NCBI GenBank assembly: GCA_016748015.1
Contig: JAAOMT010000003.1
Coordinates: forward strand, 200,922-264,921
DNA from: Geosiphon pyriformis
Lineage: Eukaryota; Glomeromycota; Glomeromycetes; Archaeosporales; Geosiphonaceae
Length of the DNA: 64,000 bases
Direction: 5' to 3'
The notes under the pieces were generated by a model. It made no database searches. It saw nothing but the letters and a program-made list of their open reading frames with translations, and was not told the origin of the DNA. The stretch's first letter is position 1. The number at the start of each line of letters is the position of its first letter. The position numbers were made by a program, and so were the translations under genes. This document shows, one piece after another, positions 24,493 to 37,300 of the stretch.

Positions 24493-25924
24493 ATTGGAAG
24501 GAATAAATTTTTTGTTTTTGAAGAAAACGTTGAAGAAAAGTGGCCGACGAGATAAAAAGTGAAAATTTAGAATGGGCTTTTATAATTTACCAAAAAAAAT
24601 TATAATGTAACCCTAAAAATAATTACTAATTATTTCTTTAGGGTGATATTCATACCTTAAATAGTAAAATAAAATAGTAAACAGCCCGTGCAAAAGGATA
24701 CATGAAATTTTCAAATAAAAAAGGTCTTTTTTTAAAGGCTAAGGTATTTAGATTATAATGATAATCATTCATTCTACTTGGCACAAAACTTCTTTCTATT
24801 CACGGAATGAAAGAGTCACTGAGAGTATGTACCTTTCATATGTATATGCATATATATATATACTTGTTCCAAACTTGGAATCGATACACATAAATAATTG
24901 GGAGTAAAAAACTTTATCCTGCAGATAAATTTTTGAATTTTTTTTTACTCTTTCAAAAGTTTTTGGGAAAAATCTATTGTTTCTGATTGATATTGAAAAA
25001 TCCCCTCAAACGAATTTAAAAAAGCTAATGATGTCCTTCTTCCTCGCCTTTAATATCCCAGGATTGTTTATTGTTGTGAACGAAAATTTTTATATGAAAA
25101 AATAAATAATGCTGAAATGAAGCAAAGATACAATGTTTGCCATCATTCTTAAAAGAATTAATTTTTCCAATGAATAGTCGGTAAACAAATTACTTTTTTA
25201 TCTTTTTCTGATGATCACACCCTTACCAAATAGGTTTTTTTATTTGCGATTGGAATTGACTAGCCTTTTTTCGGGAAAATTCTATTCCCTGTTAGTATTT
25301 TTCTTTTGAGCTTGGTCATAAAGAGAGTTTATTAAGGAATGAGTCGTATACAAAAATTATACCATGCAAAAATTGTATTGTGCGACAGAAAAAGATTTCT
25401 GCAAAACTAATTTTCTTCTCTTGATAATTCCCAAGTTGTATTTTCAGGGGAATTTTAATGACAATCATTTTTTTAATTTATTAAATATTAAAGAGTTTCA
25501 CATTTAAAAAATTAAGTTTTAGGAGTACACAATCTTTTTTGGTATTTAATATAAACTTTTCAGATTCAAACTAAGGAATGACAATATAATTCAGAAATTC
25601 AATAGATAAATCGTAGACTCGGAAATCGCGCTACTTTTTTAGGGTAGCTATTAGAAATATTTTATATTTGGAAAGCGTTCTGCTTGCTTGCTTGCTCATT
25701 CATACATTAATTAATTTCAAAGAATTTTTAACTCTTTTGAACTTGAGCGTCTTTTGAGATGGAAATCTTTTTTTATGATCATTAAACGTAAAATTTTAAT
25801 TTTAATCAAACATAAAAAAACCATTATGAAAAAATGTTAATTATGAAGATGAGTTCATTTCATATTTTTCTGTTTTAAATAAGAATAATAAAATAATAAT
25901 TATAATAATAATAAAATAATGATA

Positions 25925-25971
<47 letters not shown>

Positions 25972-26140
25972 TATATAAATAAATGCTACATAGAAATCAA
26001 AAAAAAGTTTGGGTTTTTCTTTGCTGCAAATAATCTTTTCTTACAGAAATAACATTTATTGAGATGTCTTAGAATAGGAATTCAATAGCACTACTTTTTA
26101 TGGTAATGCAATGAAATAAAATTAGATTTTTCTATGATAT
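24493..26140. other. Intergenic, nothing recognised
   Basis: AT-rich. TATATGCATATATATATATA at about 24839-24861 and ATA/AAT tracts at 25880-25970 are the only structured elements. The first few hundred bases hold the upstream region of receptor paralogue 2. Confidence 0.45.
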
Positions 26141-26356
26141 TTAATGGCGTAAAAAGGATTTTTTTCTTAATTCTTCTCTTTTTTGACGTAATTTATTAGT
26201 AACATGCATAATGACAGAGTCAAGTGTTGTGATTTCCCCCTTTAAAATTTCATATGTAGGACCGATATGCAAGCAGTGCGAAAGTGCAGGGTTTTCTGTG
26301 ATTAGTCTAGAAAATGAGGATTTGCAGCCCAAAAATAAATTCATTTCAAGATAAAT
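26141..26356 (-). CDS. Hypothetical protein, probably the terminal exon of a gene
   Basis: Open frame with good amino-acid mixture ending in a basic helical stretch (VTNKLRQKREELRKKSFLRH). A plausible branch/acceptor (ctaat...aaccag) precedes base 26356, and the first in-frame ATG is at 26344 (67 aa). A possible preceding exon ending at aggaaag|gtaaaa lies near 26507, but its phase does not join cleanly, so I do not build a full model. The C-terminal helix suggests a small coiled-coil or scaffold protein. Family not recognised. Confidence 0.35.
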   Translation of the reverse strand: MYLEMNLFLGCKSSFSRLITENPALSHCLHIGPTYEILKGEITTLDSVIMHVTNKLRQKREELRKKSFLRH

Positions 26357-27041
26357 CTGGTTAAAGGTTGAGATTAGTTGATACAAATATATTCAGGCTA
26401 ACTTTAAATTACAAAGTTTATTTCATATCTTGTTGACCCTTTGCCACCCGTTTGCATCCTATTCGTTTTTCAAAGTTAATTGGAAATTAGACTTTTACCT
26501 TTCCTCCCAATTCCTAAACGCTCATCAACCTTATAAATTTAATTAAATAAACGCAATATTTTTAAATAAGCTGTTGACATGAAACAAACATTCTGTGTGT
26601 CTTTAAAAATTACAATGTCACTTAATAATCGCCTTACATTTTGGAAAGTTCTATTAATCCTGTTTATTTGGTTGTAAACCAGGCTGTTTGTTGGTTTAAC
26701 AACATAAAACAATTCTTTTTGCCAATTATTCTCGGATTTTTCAAAATCCCCTGTGACACAAATTAAAAAATTATATTGAAATATTTTCTTATTTAAAAAT
26801 AACAGCTGTATATATATTTAACAAATACTATTAACTCTAAAAAAAGTTTTATTACTGTAAAAACTTATTAAGTTTTTTTATTTACTAAATAAATTTTAAT
26901 ATTTGTTACCTTTGATATTTAGACATATATTTTAAATGTATTTTGTAAAAAATATAAAAAAATACTTGCCAATTTTATTAAAAACTATCAATTCGAAAGT
27001 ATTTATAAAATTTTATTTAATACTTCAATAAAGAAATTAAT
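26357..27041. other. AT-rich flank left of the LINE insertion
   Basis: From about 26780 the sequence becomes extremely A/T-rich and matches in character the block that resumes at 33866, so the LINE appears to have inserted into that block. No open frame. Confidence 0.5.
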
Positions 27042-27054
27042 AAAAAATTGACAC
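27042..27054 (+). repeat. Left target-site duplication of LINE copy 1
   Basis: AAAAAATTGACAC, repeated directly after the poly-A tail at 33853-33865. Only TTGACAC is unambiguous, because the As merge with the tail on the right side. Confidence 0.75.
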
Positions 27055-27209
27055 GCAAAAAACTTCTTTCTCTCTTACATCCACAAATCCTCAAAAAAGC
27101 ACTTTTCTGAAAAAGAAGTTTTTTATTTTATTTTCTTTGTTAGTATTTCACAATTTCTCTTTCTAATAACCCATTTTTCGTGAACCTGGAGGCTGCTTCT
27201 AGTAGCAAC

Positions 27210-29057
27210 ATGTCTAAAAAGAAGGCACCAAAGGGTGCTTTTCATGGTTCTGCAGGTGGCTCCTTCTCACAGAAAAAAAAAGTTGTGCTTGGGAATGTTA
27301 AGCATTCTGGTGATGAAAAAGATATCTCTCTGAACAAGTCTGAGCCTGGTAAAAATGTGTTTTCTGATGTGGATAGTCTGTCTGGTGATGAAGAAGTTTC
27401 TATTATGACTGGCATCAATGTTGGGTCTCTTCTGGATTCAGCTACCAACACTCCTAAAGCAAAGTGTGTCAATACTGATGCTGCTTTTGGTTCCCCACTT
27501 GGTTCCTCCAACTTTGACATGGATGATGATAAAGAAGTGTCTCTTTCTCTTTGCCTCTCTATCTCTCTGGATAAAAAGTGAGTTGATCCCAAAATTGTCA
27601 AAACTTAGGTAAAGGTCTCAGTTAGACAATCATTTACTTTGGACATTAATTTCTCAGCTGTAGAAGGGAAATTGGCAACGGCAAAAACCCAAATCATTAG
27701 AAAAAATTTTTCAATTATCAATGGTTTTGGGGAGGCCACTACTCCTTCAAAATTTGAAAGGATTATCTGATTGATGTTTACTTTAAAAAAAAGCATAGAA
27801 ATGGCCACATCATTGGCCAGAGAAAAAGGGATTGACATAAACAGTAATCTAAAGAAACAAAAAATAAAGTCAGATCAGACTGTGGTGATTAAGAAAATTC
27901 TCATGAACATACTTAAAGATATGATCATTACTGTAGTATCAAAATTTGGGGAAATTAGGTTGATCAAAATTCAACTGATTGAAATGTGGCAAAAAGCTGT
28001 GGTGGAGTTTGCTGAATTGGACCAAGCTAATTTGTTAGTCTCTAAGTGGTCATTTCTGATTGGTAAAGATTCTGTGCACATAACCAAAGCAGTGAGCAAT
28101 TATGAGACTTGGGCATCAAGGGATTGGTTCAGAGTGCTTTTGTTTATTTTGCCAGTAGGAACAACAGCACATAATCTTGGGACTTTTCTGGAGAGGGCTG
28201 GTGGGAAAACTTGTATCATAAACAGATCTCTGAAAACTGGTAATAGGATTTGTTGTGCTGTAGTTGGTTTTAAATCTGATAATGATCTGGAATCTGCCTT
28301 TTATACAGAGCTGATTTTTGGCAGTATTAAACTTTCTTGGACAAGAATGGATCTGGTTTAGTGTGAGAAATGTAGAAAGTTTGGTCATTTTGCTCTGGAA
28401 TGTGATACAACTATTGCATCCCTTTTTAAGCCTTTAAGAACATTTAAAAGGGTTGTGTTTGATAAATGTTATCTTTAGTTGGCTAAGTTGTATAAGAAAA
28501 AAAGTGTTTCAATATCCTGCTTTGCTGTCTTTGGTGATAAATCTTGGGCCTAGGTGGTCTCACTTGCTGGTTTTTCTGATGGTTTTTACTTTGCTTCTGG
28601 TTCTGGTTCCCCTTTTTTTGGCACCTCAGGTTTGAATAATGGTTTCTTTCCTGTCTTGGTTGATAATTCGTCTTTGGATGTTTGTTTGGCCTCTTTGAAA
28701 CAATTTTTGGAGCTGCTAACCAACCAAGTTTCTGGCATTGTGCACAAACTCAGCAACATAAAATTGGTGTTGTAAGCTTCAGCTCCTCTCTCTATAGTCT
28801 CAAATAATTTGATTGCTCCTAAGAAGGATTTGGTTTTGAATATAGTCATGGATGATTCTGAGTTGGTACTTTTACCCCCTTTTTCCACTTCTCTTAGTGT
28901 CTCAATATTGGATCTGAGTAGTTTAAAAGTTTTGACAACCAAGATTGGCAGTTTGGAATCTAAGTTGGTGGCTCTTGAGGCTTCTGTTAGTTCAGTTTTG
29001 GTAAAGTTAAATCATTTGTGTGCCAGTTTAAGTCCCTTGTTACCCTCTTCATTTTAA
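27210..29057 (+). pseudogene. LINE copy 1 ORF1 (gag-like, RNA-binding, CCHC)
   Basis: One reading frame runs from the ATG at 27210 to TAA at 29055, broken only by stops and not by frameshifts: TGA 27579, TAG 27606, TGA 27768, TAG 28359, TAG 28476, TAG 28551, TAA 28773. Domains: a polar, Ser/Lys-rich N-terminus; a segment at about 27895-28090 with an RRM-like beta-alpha-beta pattern (SKFGEIRLIKIQLIEMWQKA); a second block (GKTCIINRSLKTGNRICCAV); and a CCHC knuckle, CEKCRKFGHFALEC, at 28362-28403, which is intact here (CX2CX4HX4C). Such proteins coat the LINE RNA. The RRM assignment is inference from the pattern. Confidence 0.85.
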
Positions 29058-29074
29058 TAAGTGATTTGATTTAA

Positions 29075-32000
29075 AAGATAGCTATGTGTAATGTTTGGGG
29101 CATTAATGTTTCTATCAAGCAAAAAGATGTTATTTGTTGGCATAAGGATATGAGCAACTTGATTTTGATCTTTACTGAAACTAAATTGAAGAATAAAATC
29201 CGTCTGTGGATTGCTGACAAATTTGAAAGTGTCTATGTGTTCACTTCTAAATTGAATTCTGGGTATTTGGGTGCTGGTGTTGTGGTTGTCATAGACTTTT
29301 TTTTGGCAAAACATGTGTGCAAGATTTCTGAGGTATCTGGTCGGCTTCTATTCATTAGATTGCTTTTCAAAAATAAACTTTCTGTGTCTGTTTTGGGGCT
29401 GTATGCTGGTGCTTTATCTGCAGCTCAGTTTTCACAGACTGGAGAAATCAACTTTTTTGTTGCAAAAGTTGCTAATAGATCTTCTTTTGTCATTCTTGGT
29501 GGTGACTTTAATGAAAATGGTTTGAAAAGAAGTGCTAGTTTTAAGAAGTGTGTCAGTTTGGGGCTGGTCAATTTTATGGTGGGTAGTTTGGTTATGAAGA
29601 GTCTTACATGAAAGAATTCAATGGGTGTAGAAAAAACAATAGATTTTGTATTGGTTTTGTCAAATTTGGTCAGTGCAATAGTTGATTACAATGTTATGGA
29701 TATTTGCGATTATTTTGACACTGATTATTGAGCTGTTTCTGTATTTGTGAGTCTGAATGGTTTGTTGGACACTCAGTTGAACTTTCTTCACAGGCAAGCA
29801 AATAAGGATCACTGGAAGTTTGATTTTAAAGGTGCTGATGATGCAAAGTGGAGTGAGTTTAAAGAAGCTACAGCAGCCAATGCTGCCATGCTCTCTGATG
29901 GTTTTATCACTTCCACACAATTCTTGGACTTGGATGTAATGTAAAACACAATTTGCAAAATTATGATGCTATTAGCTAACAAAATATTTAAGAAGAAATT
30001 GTCTAAAAATTATAATGGTGTTTTTACCAAAAAATCTTCTAAGTTTCATAAGCTGGAGCTTTTGGTCTCAAAAATTGCTAAGGCCTCTCATAAGGAAGAT
30101 ATTGATAGGTTTGCTCTTTTTATGGAATGCTGGAATTTTTTAGACAATATTAAGACTTCAATTGTGCAGAAAATTGTGACCTTTAGTGCAGGTTTTGATC
30201 ATGTGTGCTCGGTTCTTTTCAGTATATGAAAGACATATTATGCCTTCAAGCTTGCTGAGTCTTTGCAAGCTGAAGAGTTGTGAATAAGGTCAGCTGTTAA
30301 TAGTTAAATGGAAAATTTTGCAACCAACAAAGGTAGTACAATCAGAAGCATACTGGAGTACTCTTTTCAAAAGATGGTTTTGGACTATTTGGTAGTTAAA
30401 GATAAACTGATTCTGGAGCCAGACCTAGTTAAGATCAATATTGATATGATTATGGAAGGTTGAACCAGAAAGCATAATGTGGTGGGAGATTTTTCTGATG
30501 ATTGGTCACATTAATATTAGTCTTTGGAGTACGTTTTTGATGATGTTTTTTCAAATGTAATGTGTTTAGTTAATTTTAATAAGCTACTTAGAGTGGTTTC
30601 TAATCTGCCTGATGGCAAAGCTGTTGATCTTTCTAGGGTGTCAAATGAGCTTTGGAAGCATTGCAACAAATTGGTCTTGAATATGCTTTTGGTGCTTTTA
30701 AACTCCTGTTTATCTAGTGAGTTAATGCTTAATGCTTAAAAAGAAGCTTGGGTCTTGATGATTCCTAAACCATATAAGTAGGAAGAAGTTTTTATAAACA
30801 CCAGACCTATTGCTTTGATCGAGACTGCCCCCAAAATCTTTTCTAAGATTCTCTCAGACAGGATTTCTTTGGCATGCAGCTCTTTTGATGTTTTATATGG
30901 GGACAATTTCTCGGTTCTTAAGAGTATGACAATGCAATCTCCCATTTTTGCCGTTGGTTCTGTTATTAAGGATGCTTTGGAAAAAAACCATAAACTCTGG
31001 TTGGTCTTGCAGAACATGCAAAAGACCTATAACTTTGTTGGTTGAAAGCATCTTAAGAACAGTTTGGTCAGAATAAAGATGTGCAACAAGTTCATTAGAT
31101 TTTTTGGTGGTATTTATAATGGCTGTATTAATAAAGTAATGACAGATTTTAGCTTAATGAATGAATATCAAGTACACAATGATTTGGATTAAAGGGAAGT
31201 GATTTCACCACTTCTTTGGCATATATTTTATGATTCTTTTTTGTGTGAAGTTAAAAGACAGGAAAGCATATATGGATATAAGATGAACTCTTATTTTGTT
31301 ATCAGAACTGGTCATTTGGAATCTCAAGCTAGATTGACATCTTTTTTTGCTGCTAGTGCTTTTGTTAATGACACAATCTGAATTGGTAGCAGCCAAACTG
31401 CAACCCAACATATTTTCAATATTGTTAGTGAATTTTTTCAAATCAATAATATTTTTATTAACAATAACAAAACTGTGACAATTTTTATTAATTGCAAAGT
31501 GGCAAGTCTTAATTTGTCTATTAGTGGTTTGCCTATTTTCATTGCCAAGAAAGGAGAGTCTCATCACTACCTGAGAATTTTTTTGTTGACTAAGGATTTG
31601 TCGAGGTCTAGCCTGACTAAGGCAGATGCTGATGTCAAATTTTTTGCCAATCTGGTTCTAAGAAAGACCATTTCTGATAAGCAGTTTTTGTATCTTGTGT
31701 CAGCAGTTCTACACCCCATTGTCAGCTACAGGAGACAGTTTAGTTTTGTTCCTATCAGTATATGTAATAAGTAAGATTCTTTGATTTGCAGAGGCTTAAA
31801 GCTAAAGTCTGGTCTACCTCTTAATTTTCCCAATAATGTGCTTTGTCATCTATCATTGTATGACTTGAAAACTTTTAAGCAAGTCCAAGCTGAAAGCAAA
31901 GTAGCTTCTATTGTGTGCTTTGCAAACTCTGTTGGGATTTTGGGTCATTTGTTTTTATACAAATTTCATGACTTGCAGGTTCTGTCTTGGAGCCTACTTC

Positions 32001-33722
32001 ATTTTTTGGCATCCCCAATTTGTATCAGAGTTAGTGCTTCTAATAATTTTTTGGCAAGTGTGGTTTATATTTTTCTTGGGTGCAGTCTGTCTCTGGGTGG
32101 TCAAGTGACCAATTTTTTCTGTTTTCATAGTAGTACTTCTATGTCATCTGTTCTTGACAGGTCTGATTACTTTGGATTTTTTTCATCCCTTTAGAGATAT
32201 GGTATTGCTTTTGTTGAACAACTTCACTATAAGAGTGGAGCTGTTTTTAATTGGAGAACATTCAAGCATTGGAAAAGACTGGACCCGCGTGGCTCTATTC
32301 TTGAATAGTTTAGGCTTTTTATTGACTTTCTTGATAGTATAGCCTCTTCCCCTGCTCATTTTTTGCCTGTAGTTGGTATTGAGCATTTGGATATTTTGGA
32401 ATCTAGTAAGTTTAAACTGATTTGTAACTGGTTGCTGAGTCTTAAAACTGACAGCATTTCTGTTTATATGGATGAATCTCTGAAGGGCTTAGTGAGTATT
32501 GACATAAGAGCTGGTGCTGTGGTTTTTTTTGAAGATATAAGCTTGGGTTTGGGGGTTAGAGTTTCTGATTTGATGTTTTCTACTTTGGCTAAATTGCAGA
32601 CTATTACATTGGCTTTTGAGTGTGTTCTTTCTAATAGCTTAGTTGGTGTCTATTCGGACAGTCAGGCTGCCTTGAATGCTTGCAAATCAGAATTAGGTAT
32701 AGTTTATCCAGATTTTAGAAATTGCTATTGGGTTGAGCATCAGCACATTGTAAACATTATTAAAAAAAAGGATTTAAGTATTAGCTGGCACAAGGTATAG
32801 GGTTATTTAGGTGTCATGGGCAATGGACTTGCTGATGCAGTGTCTCTTTTTCCCTGGTGTCTTGTTCTATATGTGAAAGAATTTTATATTTTAGCTAATG
32901 GGAATGTTGTTTTTGGTAATTCTAGACATTTTGTTTGTGAAGTCTTTCAGTCTATTCATTGTGCATGCTGAGAGGTCAGTTTGGGTTCTAAGGTTTTGGA
33001 TAACAGTCTGCATTTGAACATTGATTGGTTTAGCTTATCATTGGTGTGGCATTCAGACTTGCACATGGCTGCTGGCTTTACTAGTAAATTCACGGCTGAT
33101 TTCACACATATTTCATGAAAGCTTTACACTATTAGCTGCTGGTCACTGTTCAGAAGCAATTGTATAACAGATGCTATTCCAGTGTGCTGTGTTTGTATTG
33201 TGACAAGGTTGAGGTTTCTGACTATGTCTTTTCTTGCGTGATAAATAATTCTGCTTATTGTCATTTGTTGGATGCTTACACTGTTGTTTGGAGTCTTTTT
33301 CCTGGTCTTTCTACTTCCTCTTCAAGTGTTTCTCAATTTTTGTCTTTCTGTGCTTCAAATGTCACAGTTTGTATGGCTCTTTGCAAAGGCTTTGTTTTTA
33401 AGAATTGGCTTCAGAAAGCTGTGTTTGTCTTTGGAGATGCCAAAATAGCTGGTCAGAAGATTGTGGAGTTTGTGTATAACTTATATCTTGCCTTTAGGGA
33501 TGAGATTTGGTTGGTCTGTGCTAAGTATTGTGCTTGCATAGAGAAAAGTGGAATGATACCTTGGCTTTAGTTTCAATTTCAGGACTGCCTGCATTGCTTT
33601 CTGCAAGTGTTGTTAGATTGCTGAGTATTGCTGAGGCAATTGGTGTTGGTTTTGGTTTCTATAAATCTTGTTTGTTTTTCACAGGTGTTGAAGACTCAGT
33701 CTTGGTACATATAGATGTTTAG
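29075..33722 (+). pseudogene. LINE copy 1 ORF2 (endonuclease / reverse transcriptase / RNase H)
   Basis: The same frame is readable from 29075 to about 32860, interrupted by about 20 stops, then shifts before 33160 and again near 33550. Endonuclease (29075-29760): TETKL and GGDFNENG are present, but the terminal D-H pair reads TDY (29723-29728). Reverse transcriptase (about 30530-31800): TRPIALIETAPKIFSKILSDRI, VISPLLWHIFYD, and the catalytic box reads FVNDT at 31361-31375 where D-D is required. RNase H (about 32450-32860): YMDES, VYSDSQAAL and GNGLAD retain the fold's key positions. A C-terminal CLYCDKVEVSDYVFSC at about 33190-33240 resembles a zinc-binding CXXC...H..C tail with His changed to Tyr. 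The protein would have nicked the target DNA and reverse-transcribed the element RNA. Confidence 0.88.
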
Positions 33723-33852
33723 TGTGGTTCTGATTGGCCTAAGTGGCTGGTCATATGTAGAAAATACATGATTTATGTCTAGTTTAGATCAATTAATTAA
33801 TGTATTGTACTAAGTAGTGTTTGGACCTCGCTCATGAAATGTAAAAAAAAAA

Positions 33853-33865
33853 AAAAAATTGACAC
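33853..33865 (+). repeat. Right target-site duplication of LINE copy 1
   Basis: AAAAAATTGACAC following the poly-A tail; matches 27042-27054. The next bases differ (a here, g on the left). Confidence 0.75.
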
Positions 33866-34198
33866 AATATATTATTATTTTATAATTGTATATAGTATTA
33901 CTAAATATGATTTCTATCATTTTTTTGAATTTCTGTCAATAACAAAAACACTTCAGAAATATAAAAACTAAAATATTAACACTTAACTGGAAAAAAATAA
34001 ATTTAAAAAAATATGATTATATGATTTATTATAACTTTTTTGCCAATAATTTTGTAAAAAAATTGTACATTGTACATTGTATATTTATGTTAATACATTT
34101 ACATATTGTTTTTTAAACAGTTTGTATTTTTATTTATATTAATTATTTTAAAATAAAAACATAATAAACTATTATAATAAAACTAAACTATAACTCTT

Positions 34199-34335
34199 GT
34201 TAATTTGCTTAAAAAGCTAAAAACAGATCTAACCCTTTTTTTATATCTCTATTTTCTTAATTTTTTATTAATTTATCTTAGAATATTTCAGAATAATTTG
34301 AGAAATCTCATAATATTTCACATGTTTTTAACATT
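34199..34335 (+). repeat. Direct repeat, left copy
   Basis: Begins gttaatttgcttaaaaagct. Its first 35 bases align without gaps to 38659-38693 with six differences, all transitions. Similarity continues with small gaps for about 100 bases. Confidence 0.6.
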
Positions 34336-37300
34336 ATTTTTTTTAAATAATATCTTTCAAATAAAACAGATTTGCTAAAATACCAAGTATAGAAGTTTGT
34401 AACCCAATTTTGAAAAATTTACAATATTAACTGTCTTTTCCAAATAGCTTTAAAGATAGAATAGCCTTTTTAAGTAACAAAATAATTAAGCTGTTTGCTA
34501 ACTTTTTTTGAATCTAAAATCTTATTATTTTTGAATTTGGTATTATTTTTAAACTGAATAAATAAGAAAAAAATTTTTTTATGTAATCAAAAATAGTTAT
34601 TATTAAGATAATAAACAATAAACTAATTTAAACAATTTTTAAAAATGCTATTTATTAAATATTAAAACATATTAAATGTATTTATTCAACTAAATACATA
34701 ATCAAATACTTAAAATAGCTATAACATATTTAAAACTCTGTTTTTTTTGTTTTCTCTACATATATATATTAAATTATAAACATTTTAATAATCAATAAAT
34801 TTAAAATTAGAAGCAATAAATAATAATTTTTATATAATCAAATAAGACTTAATAATTAATACAAAGTTTAAAAAATTTATTAATTATCTATTTAAATTAA
34901 TCCAAAATTTAAAACTTTTTTTCTTTTTTATTTTCATAATAATAACTAAAATAAAAAATAAAAAAGTTGTACTTTTTTTATTTTTTTTATTACTTAAAAC
35001 AATTGATGATTTTTTTATAAGTAATGTACTAATAGCTGTAAGAACTATTTAATAATATTTTATAAAAACAGCTACTTTAAATTATATAATAGTTTATTAA
35101 TTTGTTGTTTTTTTAAAACCATTATTTTTTTTTAATTAAGAATTTTATTATAGTTTTTGTTTTTTTTAAGAATTTCAAAGTATTTAATAATTAAATTACT
35201 TTTTTTTATTTTTTTTTTATGAAAAATAAAACTTTAATTTTTTTGTTATTTTTAATATTTTTACTAGTTTTATAATATTAATATCAATTATAGTGTTTAG
35301 CTTTATTATAATAATAAATAAATAAATTTTTCTGTTTAAAACAATAACAACAAAAACATATTAACTAATCTTAATTTAAATTAATTTTTAACTGTATCTC
35401 TTAATATATTAATCTTTAATCAATTTTTACCAATTTTAAAAGCAAAAAAAAACATGTTACTATATATGTTTTTATTTAATTAAATTTTTAAATTACTTGA
35501 TTTTAAAAATTAAACTAATTAAATAAAAACAAAATCAATTTTATTTTTGTTTTTTAGTATTTTTTCTAAAAATATTTAAAAAACAATCATTAATTATCAA
35601 AGATTTATTAAATAAGTAATTTTTATTCTAATATTTGATACTTTTTTTATTATTGAATTGTAAAATTTATGGTAATTTTCGAGTTTTTTTTTTACTGTTA
35701 TTGTTTTATGTAATATGTTTTTAAATATATTTATAACTAATATAAAATAATTTTTAGTATTTTTTTCTTATGAATTAATAAAAATTGTCTTTTTTTGAAA
35801 AATATTTAAAACCAAATTGGTTAATTTTTTTTTGGCTGCATAGTTTTTGAAATTAGAAAATTAATTATTTAGATTAATAATTATACTTTTTTTATTTTTT
35901 GCTTTTTTAACTCTGTTTAATATTTGTAATATATTATTATTATTTTTAATTTAAAAACTAATTTAAATATTATTATTGTTAAAATTAATATATTAAAAAA
36001 ATATTGTATTTAATAAAAATTTTTTGAATATTAATACTGTTTTAAATATTAAAATACAAATTATTTGACTGTAAATTGTAAGATATTTTATTTTCTTAAA
36101 GTTTTTATCTAAATTTTTAATTTTTTTTAAGGTTTTTAAATTTTATTATATTAATACTAAATTTTATGCTATAGTTTCTGTTTTACTGGTTTTTTTTGTT
36201 GTTATTTTTTTGTTGTTTTTGTTGTTGTTAAGTTTTTGGTTGGTTTTTAGTTGGTTTTTTTGAAATTTAAATTAGTTGTATTAATTTTATTTATTATTAA
36301 ACTTATTAGTTTTTTGATTGTTTTGGTAATTAATTGGCTTAATACTTTTTTGCTTTATTTAATAACTTAATTAACATAATTAAAACTGTTTAAAGCAAAA
36401 TTTTTGTTTTTGGTAAAGCTTTAAATAATATAATCCAAAAAATAATTAAGATTAAAATAAAATATAGTATTAATATTAATATTATAAATATTTTTAATAA
36501 TACTATAAACAAAAATACATTTTTTTAGTTAATAATTCTTTAAAAACATTAATTATTTAGTGTTAAGTCAAATACAAATAAAACTATTAGATAAATAAAT
36601 AATATAATTGTAAGTAATAATATATTAATTATTTATATGCATAAAATGTTTTTTTAAAATAGGTTTTTTTAAAATCAATATAATTTAGTTTAAACTAAAC
36701 TTATGTCTAATTACATATAAAAAGTATATAAATTGTATCTAATTTAGATTATTTAATTTAATATATTATATTAGATAGTAATTAAACTTATATATTAAAA
36801 AAAAATTATATTTAATTATATATATTAGACAGTAATATTATTTATATATTTATTTTATTTTTAAAATAAGTTATTTATATAATTATTGATTTATTTGTTA
36901 ACTTAATTAATAATCGAATTATTAATATAATTATTAACTTAATTATAGATTTTTTTAAAATTTATAAATAAGAACTCTTAAAACTTTAAAAAATTATTTC
37001 AGATTAAAATATTTTTTAATTATAAAATCAATATAATAATATTAACTCTTTTATTTTTTTTCTTAATTGTATATTATTAGCTTTTGTAAAACATATTGAA
37101 TTAATATTTATTGAAAAATACAAATAATATTTGTTTTATTTTGGTATTTATTAACATATTATTTTAATTTGTAATAATATTATAATATAAATTTTTAATA
37201 ATTTTTATTTTAAAAAAACAAATATTAAAACTTATATTCAATATTTTTAAAAACAATAAATTAATTATTAGTTATATAGAATACTGTTTATTAACAATTA

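Larger units (their letters stand above)
27055..33858 (+). mobile_element. Complete but defective RNase H-bearing LINE retrotransposon (copy 1)
   Basis: About 6.8 kb. The 5' end is set where similarity to the second copy (60287 onward) starts (AAAAAACTTCTTTCTCTC / AAAAAACTTTTTTCTCTC). The 3' end is a run of 16 A at 33843-33858, and the element is flanked by a short target-site duplication. Order: 5' UTR, ORF1 (RNA-binding, CCHC), ORF2 (apurinic-type endonuclease, reverse transcriptase, RNase H, C-terminal Cys/His domain). RNase H inside ORF2 places it in the I/Tad-like supergroup rather than L1. It is inactive: many in-frame stops, an Asn replacing the first Asp of the reverse-transcriptase catalytic pair, and a Tyr replacing the endonuclease catalytic His. 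Composition is visibly T- and G-rich on the coding strand, unlike the AT-rich flanks. Confidence 0.9.
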
